Part shown: positions 1-7,119 of the stretch, one piece after another
How positions within the stretch are numbered: position 1 is the stretch's first letter
Layout: every line of letters begins with the position of its first letter
NCBI GenBank assembly: GCA_015060455.1
Contig: SUYM01000008.1
Span: 29,442-92,578, forward strand
Origin: Bacteroidales bacterium
GTDB taxonomy: Bacteria; Bacteroidota; Bacteroidia; Bacteroidales; UBA932
Direction: 5' to 3'
DNA: 63,137 bases
Made by a program: the position numbers and the translations under genes
The notes under the pieces: model-generated
Database searches by the model: none
The model's input: the letters and a program-made list of their open reading frames with translations, nothing else
Told to the model about the DNA's origin: nothing

Positions 1-353
1 GTTGTTATCAGAATGTCAAAGATAAATAATTGAAAGCAATTCACAACTATATTTTTGCAAAAAAAAACAATTATGGGTTGTTATCAGAATGTCAAAGATA
101 AATAATTGAAAGCAATTCACAACTATTTGCGAAAAATTTAATTTATGGGTAAGTTGTTATCAGAATGTCAAAGATAAATAATTGAAAGCAATTCACAACA
201 CCTGAATATGTTAAATTGAATGATTTTCGGTTGTTATCAGAATGTCAAAGATAAATAATTGAAAGCAATTCACAACTAGTTATTTTTTGCAATACTTTTG
301 CATTTGGTTGTTATCAGAATGTCAAAGATAAATAATTGAAAGCAATTCACAAC
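1..353 (-). CRISPR. CRISPR array end, five 47-base repeats, type II-C-like
   Basis: Five identical 47-base repeats lie at 1-47, 77-123, 153-199, 230-276 and 307-353. They are separated by spacers of 29, 29, 30 and 30 bases (48-76, 124-152, 200-229, 277-306). Repeat and spacer lengths fit Bacteroidetes type II-C (Cas9) arrays. Read on the minus strand, the repeat begins GTTGTGAATTGCTTTC, which resembles the crRNA repeat start of that group, so I infer leftward transcription. The window begins at the first base of a repeat, so the array continues out of view. No cas9, cas1, cas2 or tracrRNA anti-repeat is visible in the window. After 353 the sequence turns GC-rich and no further repeat follows. 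Confidence 0.95.
17..47 (-). promoter_or_regulatory. Promoter inside CRISPR repeat (one of five)
   Basis: Read on the minus strand, the repeat holds TTG near its start and TATCTTTG 19 bases later (plus-strand caaagata at 17-24 and caac at 44-47). This is the Bacteroidetes -33/-7 pattern. The same unit occurs at 93-123, 169-199, 246-276 and 323-353. Each copy would start a transcript inside its repeat and read into the next spacer to the left. Repeat-borne promoters are known for Neisseria type II-C arrays; here the activity is inferred from the motif. Confidence 0.55.
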
Positions 354-457
354 CCGATGATGCGGATGGCGGTCGAGAGGGCAGGCCATGGCATCGTCCT
401 CCATTGCGGACTTCATCGTGGCATATCTATGCCCCAAGCCGAATGATATTTGAAGCG

Positions 458-489
458 TTTGGATATTTTAGAATAAGTTTCTAATTTTG
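458..489 (+). promoter_or_regulatory. Promoter for the small membrane protein gene
   Basis: TTTG at 458-461, 20 bases, then TAATTTTG at 482-489 matches the Bacteroidetes vegetative promoter. The ATG at 506 lies 16 bases after the box. The remaining sequence 354-457 between the CRISPR array and this promoter shows no gene or repeat. Confidence 0.7.
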
Positions 490-505
490 GAAAAATCATA
501 AGACT

Positions 506-970
506 ATGATAATATTTTTTGTCATCATTGGAATATTCGTACTGACCATGTTTTGTATGATGTTCAAGGAGGTATCTACTTTCGTGATGAGTAACACCCC
601 TGTGTTGATTTGGATCCTTTTATTCGTATTTGGAGTGTGTCTGGTTGTGGGTGTAACTAACAACGATGAAAAGGAATACAGTTATCGGTTTGTCGATCGT
701 TGGATGAAAGAGGACAAATATCGCGTATTTTACCAAAAAGATAATGTTACGCGAGTCGTTACCTCGGATATATTCTCTTTTGACAACGTGGTGAGAGCCC
801 AAACGGAGATCCGGTCGAAGTGCCAGGATGCTGGTGTCATCATTTTTCATGCTGCCAGGCGCAAGCGCGAAAATTTGGGAGACATTTATGCTCTTACAGG
901 CACCACGTATGACGGTGAAACAGAGATAGTGATATTTCAGCCAAAAGTCCGGAAAGACACAATACCATAA
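506..970 (+). CDS. Unknown small membrane protein
   Basis: I do not recognise this 154-residue protein. It has two hydrophobic segments (about residues 1-19 and 33-50), then a soluble, charged region of about 100 residues with no motif I can name. It looks like an inner-membrane protein with a C-terminal soluble domain. A good promoter upstream and an intrinsic terminator right behind it (984-1010) indicate a single-gene transcript. This supports it over the overlapping minus-strand frame at 620-1030, which has no membrane or domain signature. It lies between the CRISPR array and sppA. Nothing in the sequence ties it to CRISPR function. Confidence 0.75.
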   Translation: MIIFFVIIGIFVLTMFCMMFKEVSTFVMSNTPVLIWILLFVFGVCLVVGVTNNDEKEYSYRFVDRWMKEDKYRVFYQKDNVTRVVTSDIFSFDNVVRAQTEIRSKCQDAGVIIFHAARRKRENLGDIYALTGTTYDGETEIVIFQPKVRKDTIP

Positions 971-983
971 GCCTCTGTCCTTT

Positions 984-1010
984 AATAACTGCTTCCGGGC
1001 AGTTATTTTT
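984..1010 (+). terminator. Intrinsic terminator
   Basis: A 9-base-pair stem (AATAACTGC / GCAGTTATT) with a 6-base loop is followed by a run of T. It sits 14 bases behind the stop of the small membrane protein gene. Confidence 0.8.
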
Positions 1011-1059
1011 GAATCATGATACAAAGGCAAGGAAGATTATAGAATAACCGTATTTCCGC

Positions 1060-2856
1060 TTACCTTATCACATACTCATACGGCATGCGGGCATATACCT
1101 TTCCGGATTGTGCGGAGGTCCAGTTGCGGAATGCCTCGCCGACTGCACTGAACGGTGTGTCCGAGAGAATGTTCTGCTCCTGAGTGCCGCCGAGGCTTTC
1201 CATCAGCAATTCGATGCTGGTCAGCGGTTTAGGGTAGCCGACAATGCTCACCTGACTGATGTCATCCAGTTCCGCTGAGTGGATTGCCATATAGACAGCG
1301 TCTGAAATGGCGTCTTCTATTGTGCCGATGTGGTCGGCTAATCCGAGGTCGCATGCCTCTGAACCTGTCCAGACGCGGCCCTGTGCTATTTCATCCACCT
1401 GCTCGACGGTCATGTTTCTGCCCTCTGCAACCAGTCCGGTGAATTTTCCATATATCTTTTCAACGGACGCCTGCATATATGCAACTTCCTTGTCAGTCAA
1501 CGGGCGCATCATGCCGTACATGTCGGAGTGCCTGTTGGAGTTGACTGGGGTAATGCCGACATGAAGCCTGTCATCAAGTGTCTTGCTGAAATCCGGTATC
1601 ATGCTGAATACGCCGATGGATCCTGTCAGTGTGGTGGCGTTTGTGTAAATCTTGTCGCAACCTGCTGATATCCAATATCCTCCCGATGCTGCATAATTGC
1701 TGTATGACGCCACGACAGGAATCTTCTCCTTCAAAAGAGCAATCTCGGCCTTTATCTTTTCAGAGGCGAGAACGCTTCCGCCCGGGGAATTGACACGCAG
1801 GACGGCAGCCTTCACCATGTCGTCATTGCGTACGTCGGATATGATCTTTGCAAACCTGTCGCCTGCAACCACTTGCTGCTGAGCATCTTTTCCATCGACA
1901 ATATCGCCGTCAATATATATGACTGCGACTTTTGCGGCAGGATTGAGGTTTATAGGCTCCCGGATAAGCGCATAGTCGTAAAGTGAAACCGACTCCACGT
2001 CCTTCGGGCTGAACACCCCATACAGGTCCGCCACCTTCTGTCTCATCTGTTCGTATGTGACAAGTCCGTCAACCAGGCCTTTTTCAAGGAAATCCTCAGG
2101 GAAATTCAGTTCAAGATTGTTGAGCATGGCATTGAGTTCAGTCAGGTCAATTTCACGCGACTCGGCGATTTTCCCGGCCCAATTCTCCCAGATGGACTGA
2201 ATCATAGCCTCGTTCTGCTCCAGATTTTCCTTGCTCGGAGTCTCGCGTATGAACATTTCTCCTGCGGATTTATATTTGCCGTGGCGTATCAGTTGGACGT
2301 TCACCCCGATCCTGTCAAGCAGGTCCTTCAGGAATATCATCTGTGAAGATACGCCCGTCAGCAGGTTGGTGCCCCCATCGTGTGAGGTCATGTAGATCTT
2401 GTCTGATACGGAAGCGAGGTAGTAGCCCGCATTGGTAGGCGTTTCCATGTATGAAATGATGGCCTTGCCGCTGCTGCGGAAATTCACCAATGCAGTCCGG
2501 AGTTCTTCAATCTGTGCAAGTCCGCCCATCACCCCGTCAGGCTTCATATATATGAATTTTACGGCAGGATCTTCGGCGGCCGTGTTGATTGTGCGGATTG
2601 CACTGTATATGCCAAGAGGCTGCACCTCGGTTCCGTCGCCTTGCAGAATAGAGAGAGGGTCCGGTTCCTGGGTCTGCTCAGTGAGCATTATTGTTGACAT
2701 GTCAAGATAGAGCACCGCGGAAGACGGCATCTGGGGCTGCTTGTTCCCTAATGCGACCACGGCCCCGATAGTAGTGACGAATAAAAATGTCGAGATGAAT
2801 CCCAACAGCAGCAGTCCGGTCAGACATGCCAATGTCATTTTAATGAAATCCTTCAT
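1060..2856 (-). CDS. sppA: Signal peptide peptidase SppA, long (67K) type
   Basis: This membrane-anchored serine protease degrades signal peptides left after secretion. The 598 residues match the long double-domain SppA form. One membrane segment (about 12-36) precedes two ClpP-like domains. The catalytic pair of the family is visible: Lys196 in GKYKSAGE of the first domain (equivalent to E. coli Lys209), and Ser391 in the motif ASGGYW of the second (equivalent to Ser409). A TGSIGV motif follows shortly after. The gene diverges from the HYC_CC_PP gene; the two -7 boxes are about 30 bases apart. The start at 2856 puts the membrane segment at the expected N terminus. Confidence 0.95.
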   Translation of the reverse strand: MKDFIKMTLACLTGLLLLGFISTFLFVTTIGAVVALGNKQPQMPSSAVLYLDMSTIMLTEQTQEPDPLSILQGDGTEVQPLGIYSAIRTINTAAEDPAVKFIYMKPDGVMGGLAQIEELRTALVNFRSSGKAIISYMETPTNAGYYLASVSDKIYMTSHDGGTNLLTGVSSQMIFLKDLLDRIGVNVQLIRHGKYKSAGEMFIRETPSKENLEQNEAMIQSIWENWAGKIAESREIDLTELNAMLNNLELNFPEDFLEKGLVDGLVTYEQMRQKVADLYGVFSPKDVESVSLYDYALIREPINLNPAAKVAVIYIDGDIVDGKDAQQQVVAGDRFAKIISDVRNDDMVKAAVLRVNSPGGSVLASEKIKAEIALLKEKIPVVASYSNYAASGGYWISAGCDKIYTNATTLTGSIGVFSMIPDFSKTLDDRLHVGITPVNSNRHSDMYGMMRPLTDKEVAYMQASVEKIYGKFTGLVAEGRNMTVEQVDEIAQGRVWTGSEACDLGLADHIGTIEDAISDAVYMAIHSAELDDISQVSIVGYPKPLTSIELLMESLGGTQEQNILSDTPFSAVGEAFRNWTSAQSGKVYARMPYEYVIR

Positions 2857-2890
2857 GATGATTGCGGTTTTGGAAACTTGTCCACTTATG

Positions 2891-2923
2891 CAAAGTTAGC
2901 ACCTTTTATGGAAATCCGACAAA
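2891..2923 (-). promoter_or_regulatory. sppA promoter
   Basis: On the minus strand, TTTG (plus caaa at 2920-2923), 21 bases, then TAACTTTG (plus caaagtta at 2891-2898). It overlaps the region that would serve the divergent gene at 2948. Confidence 0.6.
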
Positions 2924-2930
2924 AAATCGT

Positions 2931-2938
2931 TACCTTTG
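2931..2938 (+). promoter_or_regulatory. -7 box of the HYC_CC_PP gene, near-leaderless
   Basis: TACCTTTG at 2931-2938 is a full -7 match. The ATG used by the downstream gene is at 2948, only 9 bases beyond, so the mRNA leader would be about 0-5 bases. No clear -33 TTTG is seen. Confidence 0.6.
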
Positions 2939-2947
2939 CAGGCTGGT

Positions 2948-3400
2948 ATGAAAAAGACACTCACATCGGTCACGGCTCTGCTGCTTTTGATATGGTACTC
3001 GTTCAGTATCATAGGTTTTGATGTGCACACCTGCAACAGCAGCGGAGAGGTCTATATCGCTACGGTTGTGAGCGGATTTTCATGTGAGGACATCCATCCG
3101 GACCATCAGCATGGCAGATGCGGCTGTCATAAGCATGCCCGGACTGCTGATGAACCGGAGGGCATACACACCGGTATGAAGTCCTGTTGCACCGGTGACT
3201 TTCAGGTGATTATGCTCACGGGGACCCGTTCTTCCGACAGCAGCCATGAACGTGTCTGCATCTCTCCCGTATCTGCACTCATACCGCAGACTGACATCAG
3301 TCAGACCTTTCATACCGCAGTATCCTTCTTTTATAAACCTCGTCCGGGGACATACGTCTCCCGGGACACTCAGGCGTTTTATAGTATCTGGCGCAGTTGA
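2948..3400 (+). CDS. HYC_CC_PP family secreted protein
   Basis: A small exported protein of 150 residues. An N-terminal hydrophobic signal segment (about 1-23) is followed by Cys/His motifs typical of the Bacteroidetes HYC_CC_PP family: HTC at 27-29, CGCHKH at 58-63 and a CC pair at 80-81. The family has no assigned reaction. The motifs suggest metal binding, and it commonly precedes TonB-dependent receptors in metal loci, as here. I chose the ATG at 2948 and not 2936. The later start begins directly with the signal peptide (MKKTLTS), and the earlier ATG overlaps the -7 box. Family assignment is fairly firm; a copper role is inference from the HMA neighbour. Confidence 0.8.
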   Translation: MKKTLTSVTALLLLIWYSFSIIGFDVHTCNSSGEVYIATVVSGFSCEDIHPDHQHGRCGCHKHARTADEPEGIHTGMKSCCTGDFQVIMLTGTRSSDSSHERVCISPVSALIPQTDISQTFHTAVSFFYKPRPGTYVSRDTQAFYSIWRS

Positions 3401-3461
3401 TTTCCTCATCGGTTCAGCAATTCTCGTGAAACCTAATCGGTTGCAGGTCAGTGGATTGCTG

Positions 3462-3493
3462 AAAACGATGCCCCTTCGGTGGGGATCGGTTTT
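3462..3493 (+). terminator. Terminator-like hairpin before the receptor gene
   Basis: Left arm 3462-3474 and right arm 3481-3493 pair as a GC-rich stem with two single-base bulges and a TTCGGT loop. The right arm ends in TTTT. It lies between two genes read in the same direction, so it may partly stop transcription or act as an attenuator. Confidence 0.5.
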
Positions 3494-3565
3494 CTGTAAG
3501 TGGTTGTGGACCAGGGTTTTATCCGCCACGATAAACAGCAAATATAAAATTCAACACCAAATACT

Positions 3566-5743
3566 ATGAAACATACAATCATAACAACAATAATACTATG
3601 TGCTGCGGTCTTTGCTGCCAATGCGCAGGATATAGACACCACAGGCATATATGGCGAGAGAAAGGACAGCCTTGAAGCCGCGGTCTTTGTGTCCCGCCAG
3701 CAGGGCAATTATCTCTCAAAAGGCAAGGATCTGCGCACAGAGGTCATTTCTGCGGCCGGTCTTTGCAAGATGGCCTGCTGCAACCTCGCGGAGAGTTTCG
3801 AGAACTCGGCGAGCGTGACTGTCGGATACTCTGATGCAGTCACAGGAGCACGTCAGATCAGACTTCTCGGGCTCTCGGGCGTATATACCCAGATGCTTGA
3901 CGAGACTCGTCCGGTGATGCGTGGTCTTGCATCTCCGTTCGGTCTTTCATATGTGCCCGGACAGTGGCTTGAAAGCATCCAGATAGCCAAGGGATCGTCT
4001 TCAGTGATCAATGGCGTGGAATGTATGACCGGCCAGATCAATATGGAACATCGCAAGCCCACAGATGAAAAGCCGCTTTTCATCAATGCTGCAGTCATGA
4101 GTGATACCAAGATGGACTTCAATATCGCCTCGTCGCTTCAGATGGGATATAAATGGAGTACTGTCATCCTCGGCCACGTTTCGGGAAACATAGTCTCGCA
4201 TGACATGGACAAGGACGGTTTCATGGATGAGCCAAGGCAGTTGCAGTTCAACCTTTCCAACCGCTGGCTCTACATGGCCGACAATGGAGTACAGGTGCGT
4301 TTCGGAGTCCGTGCCATCCAGGACAGCAGGCTCGGAGGACAGGTGCTTGAGGAAAACGGCAAGCATGTTTACTACGACTACAACGATTATATATGGAATC
4401 CTCTGGAGAAACCGGCTGAACTTGCAAATCCATGGGGCTCCGACATCCTGAACCGCTCGCTCAACGGCTACCTTAAGGTCGGTGTTCCTCTCAATGAAGA
4501 TAATTCGCAGAACATCGCCCTGATAGCGGACTATAACTATCAGGACATGAATTCGTTCTTCGGCAAGACAAAATATGTCGCCGGTCAGCATTCGGCATTT
4601 GCCAACCTCCTGTATCAGAATGTTATAAATGATTCGCACAGATTTACAGTGGGACTTAACGGAACCTTCGACAGGTATAATGAGGTGTTCAACCGTATCA
4701 TCTGGTTCGAGGGCATTCCTGATATATCCGGCAGTGACCAGCCTGTTTTTACCGACCTTGCCAATGCAGGAGTCTTCGGAGAATATACCTATCACTACGG
4801 CGAGACCCTATCAGTCATAGCCGGAGTCCGTGCAGACTGGTTCAACCATGTTTCAGACGGAAAATCCAAGTTCCGTGTGTCTCCGAGACTGACCGTCAAA
4901 TATATGCCTATCGAGGAAATCGTCATCAGGGCAAACGGAGGCCGTGGTCTGAGGTATTCTACGCCTCTGGTCGATAATATCGGCGTGTTCTCGACAGGCA
5001 AGCATTTCGTGGGTGCATACCGCGACCATATACTTGAAGATGCATGGACATTCGGAGGAAATCTTACATATTATCTTCCTTTCGGCGCTTCGTCAAACAC
5101 TTACCTCAGCGTGGATTATTTCAGGACCCAGTTCGCCCAGCAGATGGTGGTGGACTATGAGCAGAGCCCTACTATGATAAATTTCTACGCACTGAACGGA
5201 AACCGTTCATATACGGACAATATCCAGCTGGACTTTTCGGTCGATCCTGTAGAGCGTTTCAACATCACGGCCACCTTCCGATATACCAACGCTAAGATAG
5301 AACTGGCCGGAAAGGGACTGGTGGAGAAACCTATGACAAGCCGTTTCAAGGGAGTGCTCAACCTTCAGTATGCGACCAATCTGAACAAATGGATATTTGA
5401 CTTCACGGCATCGCTCAACGGTTCATGCAGGGTGTATGATTTCATGAAAGACATCAATGAGGACGGAACCATGACCTCGGAGCCTAAGGAAGGTGTGGCA
5501 AGGATGTACAGGAACGGCCGTACTCCGGTCTATCCGATGCTCTATGCACAGGTCACCCGCCGTTTCAAGGGCTGGGATGTATATATAGGAGCAGAGAATC
5601 TGACCAATTTCAGGCAGAAGAATGCCATCATCAATGCGGCCAATCCGCGTGCGGCTACCTTCGATGCAAGTTGCATCTGGGGACCGCTCATGGGTATCAA
5701 GGCTCATGTCGGCTTCCGCTTCACTCTCTGGAAAAAGTCATAA
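3566..5743 (+). CDS. TonB-dependent receptor
   Basis: Outer-membrane gated channel of 725 residues. A signal peptide (about 1-20, ending ANAQ) is followed by a plug domain (about 45-165, with typical RQIRLLGLSG and GSSSVINGVE stretches) and a beta-barrel to the C terminus. There is no SusC-like N-terminal carboxypeptidase-regulatory domain. It sits between two Cys/His-rich secreted proteins (HYC_CC_PP upstream, HMA downstream), so I infer uptake or handling of a metal, perhaps copper, or of a metal complex. No substrate can be read from the sequence. The 165-base gap before it holds a hairpin but no gene. Confidence 0.9.
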   Translation: MKHTIITTIILCAAVFAANAQDIDTTGIYGERKDSLEAAVFVSRQQGNYLSKGKDLRTEVISAAGLCKMACCNLAESFENSASVTVGYSDAVTGARQIRLLGLSGVYTQMLDETRPVMRGLASPFGLSYVPGQWLESIQIAKGSSSVINGVECMTGQINMEHRKPTDEKPLFINAAVMSDTKMDFNIASSLQMGYKWSTVILGHVSGNIVSHDMDKDGFMDEPRQLQFNLSNRWLYMADNGVQVRFGVRAIQDSRLGGQVLEENGKHVYYDYNDYIWNPLEKPAELANPWGSDILNRSLNGYLKVGVPLNEDNSQNIALIADYNYQDMNSFFGKTKYVAGQHSAFANLLYQNVINDSHRFTVGLNGTFDRYNEVFNRIIWFEGIPDISGSDQPVFTDLANAGVFGEYTYHYGETLSVIAGVRADWFNHVSDGKSKFRVSPRLTVKYMPIEEIVIRANGGRGLRYSTPLVDNIGVFSTGKHFVGAYRDHILEDAWTFGGNLTYYLPFGASSNTYLSVDYFRTQFAQQMVVDYEQSPTMINFYALNGNRSYTDNIQLDFSVDPVERFNITATFRYTNAKIELAGKGLVEKPMTSRFKGVLNLQYATNLNKWIFDFTASLNGSCRVYDFMKDINEDGTMTSEPKEGVARMYRNGRTPVYPMLYAQVTRRFKGWDVYIGAENLTNFRQKNAIINAANPRAATFDASCIWGPLMGIKAHVGFRFTLWKKS

Positions 5744-5750
5744 CTCTCGT

Positions 5751-5847
5751 ATCATCCTGAGCAGAGCTTGATTCTGTCATCCTGAGCGGAACGAAGTGAA
5801 GTCTGTTCCTGTCATCCTGAGCGGAACGAAGTGAAGTCGAAGGATCT
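5751..5847 (+). repeat. Three tandem copies of dispersed palindromic repeat
   Basis: Three units lie head to tail at 5751-5772 (degenerate), 5776-5803 and 5811-5847. They start (G)TCATCCTGAGC and contain GAACGAAGTGAAG; the last ends GGATCT. They belong to the family found at many intergenic sites in this window. Confidence 0.85.
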
Positions 5848-5875
5848 AAAAACATAGAAATTAAAAATAATTATA

Positions 5876-5883
5876 TAACTTTG
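5876..5883 (+). promoter_or_regulatory. -7 box of HMA protein gene, near-leaderless
   Basis: TAACTTTG ends 7 bases before the ATG at 5891, so the transcript would have almost no 5' leader. No convincing -33 element is seen. Confidence 0.5.
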
Positions 5884-5890
5884 TGAGTCT

Positions 5891-6247
5891 ATGAAACTTA
5901 TAACTATCATTCTTTCAGCCCTAGTGGCTTTTTCAGCTGTTTCGACAGCCGCAGATTTTTCTCAGTCATCATATCTTGCAGACACCAAGCCTGCCAAAAA
6001 AGTGAAGGGAGAAATAAAAGAAGTGACTTTCAATGTGCATCTTCATTGCAACAACTGTGTGAAGAAACTTCAGGAAAACATTGCCTTCGAGAAGGGCGTG
6101 AAGGACCTTCATATATGCATGGAAGACCAGATCGTTGCGATCAAGTATGACGCTTCCAAGACAAATGAGGAGACTCTTAAAAATGCAATAGTAAAATTGG
6201 GCGTTCCGGTCAAGGGTGTAAGCCATGGCGGACACCAGCATAAATAA
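5891..6247 (+). CDS. Secreted heavy-metal-associated (HMA) domain protein
   Basis: A 118-residue exported protein. A signal peptide (about 1-21) precedes one HMA domain carrying the metal-binding CxxC as HCNNC (Cys53, Cys56). The tail is rich in histidine (HGGHQHK, 112-118). HMA domains bind soft metals such as Cu(I) through the two cysteines; the His tail is a plausible second metal site. It probably acts as a periplasmic metal carrier or buffer with the upstream receptor and HYC_CC_PP protein. It has its own -7 box. The start is firm because the signal peptide begins at this Met. Confidence 0.88.
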   Translation: MKLITIILSALVAFSAVSTAADFSQSSYLADTKPAKKVKGEIKEVTFNVHLHCNNCVKKLQENIAFEKGVKDLHICMEDQIVAIKYDASKTNEETLKNAIVKLGVPVKGVSHGGHQHK

Positions 6248-6255
6248 AACGGACT

Positions 6256-7119
6256 ATGTACAGAATTCTAACCAAGGACATGCTGACCCCGACCATCTGC
6301 CGTATGAAGGTCGAGGCTCCGCGTCTTGCTGCCGCTGCTCAGCCAGGACAGTTCCTTATCATTCGCGCTGATGAACAGGGAGAGCGTGTGCCGCTCACAA
6401 TCAGCGACTTCAATCGTGAAGAAGGCTCAGTGACAATCGTTACGCAGAAGATAGGTGCATCAACTGCTGAGATATGCTCATACGAGGCAGGCGATTCGTT
6501 TGCCGATGTTGTGGGCCCTCTCGGCATTCCGTCGGACTTTACTGAGATGTCGGCTGAAGAACTCGCTTCAAAGAAATATGTATTCATCGCAGGAGGTGTC
6601 GGTACCGCTCCTGTATATCCTCAGGTCAAGTGGCTCCACGAAAGGGGAGTGGCTGTGGATGTCATCATCGGTGCCAAGACTAAGGACCTTATTATATATA
6701 AGGAAGAGATGGAGGCAGTCTGCGACAACCTCTATATCTGCACTGATGACGGCTCGGAAGGCTTCAAGGGCTTGGTTACCGCCATGCTTGAAAAACTTGT
6801 GAACGAGGACGGAAAGGTTTATGACCAGGCTGTGGCCATCGGTCCTATGATCATGATGAAGTTCGCGACCCTTACATGCAAGAAACTGAATCTTCCTGTC
6901 ATCGTCAGCCTCAATACGCTGATGGTCGATGGTACAGGTATGTGCGGGGCATGTCGCGTGACAGTAGGCGGAAAGGTTCGTTTCGCATGTGTCGAGGGAC
7001 CTGAGTTTGACGGATATCTCGTTGATTTCGATGAGGCTATGCGTCGTCAGAGAATGTATATTGAAGAAGAACATGATGCTTCGGAGCACCATGTATGCAG
7101 AATAGGGAGGGGCAAGTAA
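6256..7119 (+). CDS. nfnA: NAD-dependent ferredoxin:NADP oxidoreductase small subunit (NfnA type)
   Basis: FAD- and NAD(H)-binding subunit of the bifurcating transhydrogenase NfnAB, which couples NADH and reduced ferredoxin to NADPH formation. The 287 residues show an FAD domain (1-95), an NAD-binding GGVGTAPV loop (113-120) and a C-terminal [2Fe-2S] site. That site follows the pattern known for the family, one Asp and three Cys: Asp225, Cys230, Cys233, Cys245. Proteins of this type are often labelled sulfide dehydrogenase or dihydroorotate dehydrogenase electron-transfer subunit. The pairing with the next gene makes Nfn the best call. It is probably co-transcribed with the HMA gene only by proximity (8 bases). 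Confidence 0.9.
   Translation: MYRILTKDMLTPTICRMKVEAPRLAAAAQPGQFLIIRADEQGERVPLTISDFNREEGSVTIVTQKIGASTAEICSYEAGDSFADVVGPLGIPSDFTEMSAEELASKKYVFIAGGVGTAPVYPQVKWLHERGVAVDVIIGAKTKDLIIYKEEMEAVCDNLYICTDDGSEGFKGLVTAMLEKLVNEDGKVYDQAVAIGPMIMMKFATLTCKKLNLPVIVSLNTLMVDGTGMCGACRVTVGGKVRFACVEGPEFDGYLVDFDEAMRRQRMYIEEEHDASEHHVCRIGRGK

Noticed and set aside
354..505. A fifth spacer or degenerate terminal repeat after 353
   Set aside because: No repeat-like sequence follows; the GC-rich flank differs from the AT-rich spacers and shows no match to the 47-base unit.
620..1030. Minus-strand open frame of 136 codons opposite the small membrane protein
   Set aside because: No domain or signal, no promoter on that strand, and the plus-strand frame has a promoter, membrane helices and a terminator.
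3401..3565. Cobalamin-type riboswitch before the TonB receptor
   Set aside because: The hairpin is present, but the conserved B12-box segments are not recognisable.
4001..4795. 264-codon minus-strand frame inside the TonB receptor gene
   Set aside because: Antisense shadow of a clear receptor; no signature in the translation.
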